A stretch of 12,510 nt of DNA from contig CAZDJQ010000026.1 of the NCBI GenBank assembly GCA_964505765.1, positions 1-12,510 on the forward strand. Reading direction: 5' to 3'. Positions within the stretch are counted from its first letter, which is position 1; each line of letters opens with the position of its first letter. The notes under the pieces are model-generated. The model did no database searches. It was not told where the DNA came from and saw nothing but the letters and a program-made list of their open reading frames with translations. Shown one piece after another: positions 7,727 to 12,510 of the stretch. The DNA is from CAZDJQ01 sp964505765 (GTDB taxonomy: Bacteria; Patescibacteriota; Microgenomatia; UBA12405; JAHJSD01). The position numbers and the translations under genes are program-made.

Positions 7727-8098
7727 TTATGGCCCTCGGATTTCCGGATTAATAATCGCGCCGAAATCTCCAAAGATGAGCCTGCCGAAAACAGCGGCTA
7801 AGGTAAATGACCCGGCGACAATAAGTAGACCGAGCAGGCTCTGCCAAATTTTAGCCCAGGCTTGTTCAATTTTTTGAGGCTCGTTTCCAGCGGTAATAAA
7901 ACCGTAGCCGGCTAAAATAAAATTGACTAAAGCAAACAAGCCGGCCCCAACAATCATTAAATTAAGAATGTTGTTTAAAAGTTTGATTAAACCAGAACCG
8001 TGTTCACTATTATATTGCTGGATATAATCCGGCGGTTCGATATTGCCGAAAACTTGAGCTTGAACTGGTTTACAAATTTGTGTCCAAAATTTTAGCAC
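7727..8098 (-). CDS. T4SS pilin-like two-helix membrane protein B
   Basis: This 123-residue protein is read from a GTG at 8098, the only upstream start before an in-frame TAG. The start overlaps the end of gene A by 29 bases. The N-terminus has KPVQA-Q, parallel to KPVYA-Q in gene F, so a short signal peptide is plausible. A polar exported stretch (PPDYIQQYNSEHGSG) is followed by helix 1, the variant family loop AGYGFITAGNEPQ, WAKIWQSLLGL, and helix 2. The loop has NEP where most paralogues have GD plus a basic residue, so it is one of the more diverged copies. The start is less certain than the gene itself. Confidence 0.7.
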   Translation of the reverse strand: MLKFWTQICKPVQAQVFGNIEPPDYIQQYNSEHGSGLIKLLNNILNLMIVGAGLFALVNFILAGYGFITAGNEPQKIEQAWAKIWQSLLGLLIVAGSFTLAAVFGRLIFGDFGAIINPEIRGP

Positions 8099-8396
8099 CG
8101 GTGATGGTTTCTATTAACTGAATAATAAAATAACTTGCAAAGATTATAGCAAATCCGATTAAAGCACTGTTAATTGCTTTTTGGCCTTTTTGGATTTGGC
8201 CGCTTTCTTTTTTCCCGGCTCCGAGGATAAGGTTGATCCCGCCAAAAATTAATAAGGCCAGCAGGATAATGCCTGCAAAGGTATAAACGTTGAAAAGAAT
8301 GGTGGAAAACAGAGTGCCGAAATTGGGATAAACCTCTCTGATACTTCTTCCGCCTAATTGGAACATGTCCCCGATATTTACCTGAAAAACCTGCAT
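8070..8396 (-). CDS. T4SS pilin-like two-helix membrane protein A, first gene of the block
   Basis: This 108-residue protein is the most diverged of the six. It has no obvious signal peptide (MQVFQVNIGDMFQLGG). Helix 1 spans about 32-58, the loop GGINLILGAGKKESGQ carries one or more extra residues compared with the others, and KAINSALIGF leads into helix 2 (77-95), which ends IETITGAKIL. The ATG at 8396 stands five bases after a -10-like TATTCT and has no Shine-Dalgarno, so the message may be leaderless. Its last 29 bases are shared with gene B in another frame. As the first gene it may be transcribed with the rest of the block. Confidence 0.7.
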   Translation of the reverse strand: MQVFQVNIGDMFQLGGRSIREVYPNFGTLFSTILFNVYTFAGIILLALLIFGGINLILGAGKKESGQIQKGQKAINSALIGFAIIFASYFIIQLIETITGAKILDTNL

Positions 8397-8401
8397 ACCC
8401 T

Positions 8402-8430
8402 AGAATATCAAATATTAGAATAATTTACAA
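8402..8430 (-). promoter_or_regulatory. Promoter of the pilin-like gene block
   Basis: On the minus strand TTGTAA (8425-8430) is followed after 17 bases by TATTCT (8402-8407), with a TG one base upstream making an extended -10. Initiation would fall on or next to the ATG at 8396. A perfect TTGACA also exists on this strand at 8448-8453, but no good -10 sits at the right distance from it. Confidence 0.42.
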
Positions 8431-8446
8431 TGCGGTTAAAGCCCAA

Positions 8447-8475
8447 TTGTCAAATGTTTTTATTATTGATACACT
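8447..8475 (+). promoter_or_regulatory. Promoter of the solute-binding protein gene
   Basis: TTGTCA (8447-8452) is followed after 17 bases by TACACT (8470-8475). Transcription would begin near 8482, about six bases before the ATG, and no ribosome binding site is visible. The gene runs divergently from the pilin-like block, and both promoters lie within the 91-bp gap. Confidence 0.42.
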
Positions 8476-8484
8476 AGCACTAGT
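8473..8484. promoter_or_regulatory. Operator-like inverted repeat at the solute-binding gene start
   Basis: ACTAG and CTAGT form a perfect 5-bp inverted repeat separated by CA. It lies between the -10 and the predicted transcription start, where a bound protein would block initiation. The CTAG cores recall trp-type operators, but their spacing is two bases shorter than in the E. coli operator, so the comparison is loose. Confidence 0.3.
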
Positions 8485-8487
8485 ATA

Positions 8488-9816
8488 ATGAAAAAAGTAA
8501 TAATTTTTCTTCTTGCCCTTGTTATTTTCGGCGCTGCCGGATTTTTGGGCTACCGTTTTTTCTACAAAGATAAACAGGCCGGTAAAGAAATAACTTTGAC
8601 TTATTGGGGGTTGTGGGAGCCGGAAGCGGTAATGCAGGGGGTAATTGCCGAATGGGTCAAGAAAAACCCGAACATAAAGATAGACTATCGAAAACAAGAT
8701 AAAGAAGATTATCGGGCTCGGCTTCAGTCTGCTTTTTCACGCAATGAGGGGCCGGATATTTTTAGATTTCATCAGACTTGGATGCCGATGCTGAAAGATG
8801 AATTGGCCCCGGTTCCGGAACCGGTGACTAAGCAATTGGGCTTGACCGAAAATTATTTTACCTCGGTTACTGACCCGATAATGGTAAACGGCCAATATTA
8901 CGGAATTCCATTAATGGTTGACAATTTAGCCCTATATTATAATCAAGATATCTTAGCGGCGGCTAATGAACAACCACCGATTACCTGGTGGGGATTGGAG
9001 AAATTGGCTCAGGATTTAACTGTTCGGATAGGGGAAAATAGAATTTCTGTCGCCGGGGCGGCACTGGGGACTACCAGCAATGTTGATCATTGGAGCGATA
9101 TTATCGGCTTAATGATTTATCAGAACGGCGGTGATCCCGGCCAGCCTGATAAATTGGTGATTGACAGTATGAATTATTATTTAAAATTTGCGCATGAAAT
9201 TAATGTTTGGGATGAAACTATGCCGTATTCCACTTTAGCTTTTGCCCAAGGAAAAGTCGCTTTTTATTTTGGACCTTCCTGGCGGGTTTTTAATATTCAG
9301 GAGGCTAATCCAAGATTGAATTACCGGATAACCACTGTTCCGCAGCTGCCTGAACTGCCGGATGCGGATTGGGAAAAGGCGGAACAAGGAGAGGAAGAGT
9401 TGACTAATGAACACTGGGCGACATTTTGGGTTGAAGGGGTTTCTCTCCAATCTGAGCACCAGGAAGCGGCTTGGAAATTCTTAGAATATTTATCGTCTAA
9501 GGAAACAATGCAGAAGTTGTTTACCGCCCAAGGGCAAATTAGGGATTTTGGTGAAATTTATCCAAGAAAAGATTTAGCGGCAGGTTTAGAAAATCGGTCG
9601 CAACTAAAACCGTTTATTGATCAGGCGGATACTGCTAAAACCTGGTATTTAGCGTCGTCTACTTATGACGGAGGGATTAATGAGCAGATGATTAAGTATT
9701 ACGGCGATGCTTTGAACGCATTGTCGGCCAATGCTAGAGAAGAAGAAGTGATCGAGACTTTAAACAGCGGAGTGCAGCAGGTTCTTCAGCGTTATGGGGT
9801 CGGTATTTTGGAATGA
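8488..9816 (+). CDS. Membrane-anchored ABC-type extracellular solute-binding protein
   Basis: This 442-residue protein resembles the family 1 (sugar-type) periplasmic binding proteins that deliver a ligand to ABC importers. Residues 4-22 form a hydrophobic N-terminal helix with no lipobox cysteine, so it is probably held in the membrane by an uncleaved anchor. Family-like stretches follow: TYWGLWEP (38-45), GPDIFRFHQTWMP (88-100), YGIPLMVDNLALYYNQDIL (138-156), a later GKVAFYFGPSW, and WKFLEYLSSKETM near the C-terminal third. Length and motif order are normal for the family. No permease or ATPase gene accompanies it, since groES follows directly with its own promoter, so it must work with transporter parts encoded elsewhere or bind a ligand for another purpose. 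The ligand is unknown. The start is set by the MKK export signal although no ribosome site precedes it. TGA ends the gene. Confidence 0.82.
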   Translation: MKKVIIFLLALVIFGAAGFLGYRFFYKDKQAGKEITLTYWGLWEPEAVMQGVIAEWVKKNPNIKIDYRKQDKEDYRARLQSAFSRNEGPDIFRFHQTWMPMLKDELAPVPEPVTKQLGLTENYFTSVTDPIMVNGQYYGIPLMVDNLALYYNQDILAAANEQPPITWWGLEKLAQDLTVRIGENRISVAGAALGTTSNVDHWSDIIGLMIYQNGGDPGQPDKLVIDSMNYYLKFAHEINVWDETMPYSTLAFAQGKVAFYFGPSWRVFNIQEANPRLNYRITTVPQLPELPDADWEKAEQGEEELTNEHWATFWVEGVSLQSEHQEAAWKFLEYLSSKETMQKLFTAQGQIRDFGEIYPRKDLAAGLENRSQLKPFIDQADTAKTWYLASSTYDGGINEQMIKYYGDALNALSANAREEEVIETLNSGVQQVLQRYGVGILE

Positions 9817-9819
9817 GGC

Positions 9820-9847
9820 TTGACATTTTAAGCTAAATCATTAAAAT
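9820..9847 (+). promoter_or_regulatory. Promoter of groES-groEL
   Basis: A perfect TTGACA (9820-9825) is followed after 16 bases by TAAAAT (9842-9847), only three bases beyond the stop codon of the solute-binding gene. Transcription would start near 9854, leaving a leader of about 54 bases. I see no CIRCE inverted repeat (TTAGCACTC / GAGTGCTAA), so HrcA control is not evident. Confidence 0.65.
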
Positions 9848-9896
9848 AGTAAGCGAAGCTAGTTAAATCTTCAGTTATTAATTTATTTAGAAAGAA

Positions 9897-9902
9897 AGGA
9901 GG
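9897..9902 (+). promoter_or_regulatory. Ribosome binding site that sets the GTG start of groES
   Basis: AGGAGG stands five bases before the GTG at 9908, ideal spacing. It confirms the non-ATG start. The same strong site occurs again before groEL (10210-10215, overlapping the last base of the groES stop codon). Confidence 0.75.
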
Positions 9903-9907
9903 AACTT

Positions 9908-10210
9908 GTGGCAGATAAACTTATGCCTGCTCCCGGATATTTATTAGTGAAGCCGGTGGAGTTGGAAAGAGAAACAGCGTCGGGGATTGTTCTTCCGGAG
10001 AATGTAGAGAAGAAACCTTTAAAGGGAGAAGTTATTGCGATCGGCGAAGCCAAGCAAACTGAAAATAAAAAAGAAGAAGCTTGGAAAAAATTAAAGGAGG
10101 GGTCGATTATTGTTTATAAAAAATGGGCCGGGAATGAATACCAGCCTGAAGGTTCGGACCAAGAATTATTATTTGTTAAATTTGAAGACGTTTTAGCGGT
10201 TATTAAATAA
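9908..10210 (+). CDS. groES: Co-chaperonin GroES (Cpn10)
   Basis: This 100-residue protein forms the heptameric lid of the GroEL folding chamber. The mobile loop is intact (ERETASGIVLPEN, residues 20-32), with the Ile-Val-Leu that docks onto GroEL at 27-29. The GEVIAIGEA strand, the GSIIVYKKWAGNE region and the C-terminal ...VKFEDVLAVIK are normal for the family. A Lys/Glu-rich insertion near 50-64 is common in variable-length GroES. It begins with GTG, fixed by a strong ribosome site. groEL follows after 9 bases, and the two form one operon. Confidence 0.96.
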   Translation: MADKLMPAPGYLLVKPVELERETASGIVLPENVEKKPLKGEVIAIGEAKQTENKKEEAWKKLKEGSIIVYKKWAGNEYQPEGSDQELLFVKFEDVLAVIK

Positions 10211-10219
10211 GGAGGAATT

Positions 10220-11896
10220 ATGGCAAAACAAATTATTACCGGGGAAAAAGCCCGACAAGCAATTTTACGAGGAGTTAATACTTTAGCTGAGGCAGTAGTT
10301 ACAACTTTGGGCCCACGTGGAAGAAACGTGGCTTTAGACAAGAGTTGGGGCGCCCCGAATGTTGTTCATGATGGGGTTACGGTTGCTAAAGAAATTGAGC
10401 TTGAAGATCGGTTTGAAAACATGGCGGCGCAATTGGTTAAAGAAGCCGCTTCAAAAACCAATGATGTTGCTGGAGACGGAACAACAACCGCCACATTATT
10501 GGCACAAGCGATTGTTAATGAAGGACTAAAATACGTTGCTGCCGGAGCAAATCCGATGATTGTCCGCAAGGGAATTGAAAAAGCGGGCAAAAAAGCAGCA
10601 AAAGAACTTCGAAGTATGGCGGAAGAAGTTAAGGAAGATGAGGAGATAGTTGATGTTGCCACCATTTCCGCCGGCGATGAAGAGATTGGCAAGACAATTG
10701 CCGAAGCTTTAAAAAAAGTTGGATCAGATGGTCTGGTTACAGTTGAGGAGGGTCGAGGTTTGGAAATGGAAATTGACCTGAAAGAAGGAATGGCTTTTGA
10801 TGAAGGCTATGCTTCGCCTTATTTTGTTACCGATACTGAGAATATGGAGGCAGCAATTGAGAATCCGCATATTTTAATTACCGACAAAAAGGTTTCATCG
10901 GCTCAAGAGTTGCTGCCGGTGCTTGAAAAGTTGGTCAAGATTAACAAGAATTTCGTCATTATTGCTGATGATGTTGACGGTGAGGCATTAGCAACTTTAG
11001 TGGTCAATAAACTAAGGGGGACTTTTAATTGTTTAGTGGTTGGGGCGCCCGGGTTCGGCGACCGCAGAAAAGCAATGTTGGCAGATATTGCTTATTTGAC
11101 CGGCGGCCGAGTTGTATCTGAAGATATGGGACAGAAACTGGAGACCATTGATCCGGCTGAATATTGCGGCCAGGCGGAGAAAGTAGTTGCCAGTGAAGAT
11201 GAGACTCAGATTATCGGCGGCAAGGGCGATAAAAAGATGATTAAGAAAAGAGTTGAACAGATTCGTGCGGCAATTAAAAAAGCGGATTCGGATTATGACA
11301 AAGAGAATTTACAAAAGAGACTGGCAAAGTTGGCCGGCGGAGTAGCGGAGATTAATGTTGGGGCGGCAACGGAAGTAGAGCTCAAAGAGAAAAAAGAGCG
11401 GGTTAAGGACGCAGTTGAAGCGACAAAAGCGGCAACAGAAGAAGGGATTCTGCCGGGCGGCGGTAACGCTCTGCTTCGAGTAGGAGCGCTTTTGAAAAAA
11501 CTTAAGGTTGATGACGATGAAGAACAAATGGGAATTGATATCGTCAAGCATGCTCTTGAGCAGCCAATTCGTAAATTAGCTGAGAATGCGGGCAAAGACG
11601 ACGGCTACGTAATCAATAAGGTTAAAGAAGGGATAGAAGATGGACAAGCGGATTACGGGTTTAATGCTTTGACAGGGGAATTTGAATCAATGCTTAAAGC
11701 CGGTATTTTAGATCCGGTTAAAGTAGCCCGGACAGCGGTTGAAAACGCAGTCAGTATTGGAGCAATGATTTTGACAACGGAAGTAATGATTACCGACTTG
11801 CCTGAAAAAGACAATGAAAGCAAAAAAGGCGGCGGAGCCGCCGGTATGGGTGGTATGGGTGGTATGGGCGGCATGGGCGGTATGCCGGGAATGTAG
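10220..11896 (+). CDS. groEL: Chaperonin GroEL (Cpn60)
   Basis: This 558-residue ATP-dependent folding chaperonin forms double heptameric rings in the cytoplasm. The sequence is complete. LGPRGRNV (30-37) and GDGTTTA (85-91) form the nucleotide site. Asp51, Asp86 and Asp397 (in RVKDAVEATKAA) match the ATP and magnesium aspartates of E. coli GroEL (52, 87 and 398). The PGFGDRRKAML motif of the apical domain and EEGILPGGG near 415 are typical, and the protein ends in GGM repeats and MPGM, the usual flexible tail. It starts with ATG four bases after an AGGAGG that overlaps the groES stop codon. Nothing appears truncated or recoded. Confidence 0.98.
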   Translation: MAKQIITGEKARQAILRGVNTLAEAVVTTLGPRGRNVALDKSWGAPNVVHDGVTVAKEIELEDRFENMAAQLVKEAASKTNDVAGDGTTTATLLAQAIVNEGLKYVAAGANPMIVRKGIEKAGKKAAKELRSMAEEVKEDEEIVDVATISAGDEEIGKTIAEALKKVGSDGLVTVEEGRGLEMEIDLKEGMAFDEGYASPYFVTDTENMEAAIENPHILITDKKVSSAQELLPVLEKLVKINKNFVIIADDVDGEALATLVVNKLRGTFNCLVVGAPGFGDRRKAMLADIAYLTGGRVVSEDMGQKLETIDPAEYCGQAEKVVASEDETQIIGGKGDKKMIKKRVEQIRAAIKKADSDYDKENLQKRLAKLAGGVAEINVGAATEVELKEKKERVKDAVEATKAATEEGILPGGGNALLRVGALLKKLKVDDDEEQMGIDIVKHALEQPIRKLAENAGKDDGYVINKVKEGIEDGQADYGFNALTGEFESMLKAGILDPVKVARTAVENAVSIGAMILTTEVMITDLPEKDNESKKGGGAAGMGGMGGMGGMGGMPGM

Positions 11897-11969
11897 AAAG
11901 TTAGGGTTAGTGGTTTGTGGTTTGTGGTTTGTGAAGAGTGATTAGCAGCTAAAAATATCGCTTAACAAT
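11897..11969. repeat. Gene-free spacer with a 7-bp tandem repeat
   Basis: After the groEL stop the spacer contains TTAGGGTTAG (11901-11910) followed directly by three perfect copies of TGGTTTG (11911-11931). No reading frame or RNA structure is evident. The G/T-rich strand resembles simple-sequence expansions produced by replication slippage. Confidence 0.7.
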
Positions 11970-12005
11970 AAAAACTTCGATGATTCGAATCATCGAAGTT
12001 TTTTT
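11970..12005 (+). terminator. Rho-independent terminator of groESL, perfect 34-bp palindrome
   Basis: Bases 11970-12003 form a perfect palindrome centred between 11986 and 11987, with an A-run on the left and seven Ts on the right (11999-12005). As RNA it folds into a long stem with a minimal loop and a U-tract, a classic intrinsic terminator that could work in both directions. The -35 of the next gene begins one base after the T-run. The inner 26 bases recur exactly at 12485-12510. Confidence 0.85.
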
Positions 12006-12006
12006 A

Positions 12007-12035
12007 TTGACAACTAATATTTATTTAGCTACTGT
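12007..12035 (+). promoter_or_regulatory. Putative promoter of the TrpR-like gene
   Basis: A perfect TTGACA (12007-12012) is followed after 17 bases by a weak TACTGT (12030-12035). Initiation would fall about three bases before the ATG at 12045, again with no ribosome site. TTAAAT at 12035-12040 is a second -10 candidate but lies too far from the -35. Confidence 0.42.
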
Positions 12036-12044
12036 TAAATAAAT

Positions 12045-12494
12045 ATGGCACAAGTATCTGGGTGGAGATTAAAACCTGAAATTTGGGAAAGTCTGTTTAA
12101 TGTTCTTTACGATGCGGTTAGTAAAATTCGAGATCAATCTAAAGCCGATATTTTTATAAGTTCTCTTTTAACTTCAACAGAGAAAAAGATGATTGCCAAA
12201 CGTTTAGTTGCGGCAATTTTAATTGAAAAAGGTGCTACTTATCAGGAAATAAAAGAAGTTTTGCATTTGAGTTCGGGAACAATAGCTCGGGTGAAAATGA
12301 AATTGGAATTTAATTCCGAATACAGAAAAATGATTGATGGGTTGTTGCAAGATCAGTTATTTAGAAAATCGTTTTATAGTTTTGTTAAACAAATTAGTAA
12401 GTTCTTTTCCCCTCATCCAGGTAAAGGCGGAACTTTTTGGCGAGGCATGGCCGAATCAATGGATAAAAAACTAGATAAAGAAATACTTCGATGA
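12045..12494 (+). CDS. TrpR/YerC-like helix-turn-helix transcriptional regulator
   Basis: This 149-residue protein belongs by pattern to the Trp repressor superfamily (TrpR, YerC/YecD). Residues 34-87 carry the core: DIFISSLLTSTEKKMIAKRLVAAILIEKG, then a helix-turn-helix TYQEIKEVLHLSSGTIARVKMKL (65-87). The LLT..E motif followed by R.....L and Y.EI....S..TI.R matches the family. Family members are all-helical dimers that bind palindromic operators, and TrpR itself uses tryptophan as co-repressor. The ligand of the YerC type is not established. The C-terminal extension after about residue 100 (basic and aromatic, with GKGGTFWRGMAESMDKK) is longer than in classic TrpR. Its last codons CTT CGA TGA lie inside the second 26-bp palindrome, while the first copy stands just upstream of its promoter. 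Target genes are unknown. Confidence 0.8.
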   Translation: MAQVSGWRLKPEIWESLFNVLYDAVSKIRDQSKADIFISSLLTSTEKKMIAKRLVAAILIEKGATYQEIKEVLHLSSGTIARVKMKLEFNSEYRKMIDGLLQDQLFRKSFYSFVKQISKFFSPHPGKGGTFWRGMAESMDKKLDKEILR

Positions 12495-12510
12495 TTCGAA
12501 TCATCGAAGT
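12485..12510. repeat. Second copy of the 26-bp palindrome, overlapping a stop codon
   Basis: This is a perfect palindrome identical over all 26 bases to 11974-11999. The flanks differ (GAAAT before this copy, an A-run before the first), so identity stops at the palindrome edge. It contains the last two sense codons and the TGA of the TrpR-like gene. The window ends exactly at its right edge, so whether a T-tract follows, as needed for a terminator, cannot be seen. Confidence 0.9.

Noticed and set aside
7726..7773. Upstream start at 7773 for pilin-like gene C
   Set aside because: It would overlap gene B by 47 bases and place a charged 16-residue extension before the natural MSLIKKAFA export start.
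8484..8489. Perfect TATAAT just at the start of the solute-binding gene
   Set aside because: It overlaps the ATG, so it could not drive this start. No -35 fits at 17 bases, and TTGATA upstream is only 15 bases from it or less.
10366..11874. Ser/Ala/Pro-rich reverse frames within groEL
   Set aside because: They are antisense artefacts of groEL codon usage, with no ribosome sites and no recognisable products.
11840..11890. Tandem GGTATG-like DNA repeat
   Set aside because: It encodes the normal Gly-Gly-Met tail of GroEL.
1..12510. Alternative genetic code (TGA as glycine)
   Set aside because: TGA ends the solute-binding gene, the TrpR-like gene and two minus-strand genes at sensible places, and no gene contains an internal TGA.
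1..12510. CRISPR array, tRNA, rRNA or insertion sequence
   Set aside because: No regularly spaced direct repeats, cloverleaf, rRNA signature or transposase was found on reading both strands.

Overview
The window looks like chromosomal DNA of a small-genome bacterium, most likely a member of the Candidate Phyla Radiation (Patescibacteria), possibly Microgenomates-like. This placement is an inference. It rests on a tandem array of small two-helix type IV secretion (T4SS) pilin-like proteins beside a VirB6/TrbL-like protein, on very tight gene packing, and on several genes that appear to be leaderless. TGA is used as a stop codon (for example at 9814-9816), so the recoded groups in which TGA means glycine are excluded. 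No tRNA, rRNA, insertion sequence or CRISPR array was seen, and no gene-free stretch exceeds 150 bases.

Layout. From 62 to 1858 (+) there is a large soluble protein I do not recognise. It converges, with a 14-bp gap, on a minus-strand block running from 8396 down to 1873. In transcription order this block holds four small two-helix membrane proteins (pilin-like A to D), an internal promoter, two more (E and F), a 941-residue secreted cysteine-rich protein with a glycosidase-like N-terminal domain, another internal promoter, and a polytopic VirB6/TrbL-like membrane protein. Divergent from this block lie a membrane-anchored solute-binding protein (8488-9816), then groES-groEL with its own promoter, a palindromic terminator, and a small TrpR/YerC-like regulator (12045-12494). 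The regulator's last codons lie inside a second copy of the same 26-bp palindrome at the window edge.

How the parts may work together. The minus-strand block reads as one surface apparatus: a VirB6/TrbL-like inner-membrane channel, six pilin-like paralogues that could form a filament or membrane scaffold, and a secreted protein that could act at the cell surface or on a partner cell's polysaccharide. VirB4-type ATPases are not in the window and may lie elsewhere. Pilin E stands apart because it has its own near-consensus promoter and the only strong Shine-Dalgarno in the block, so it is the best candidate for the abundant subunit. The groESL operon is ordinary housekeeping. The regulator bracketed by two identical palindromes, and a short inverted repeat between the -10 and the start codon of the solute-binding protein gene, are the most suggestive regulatory features.
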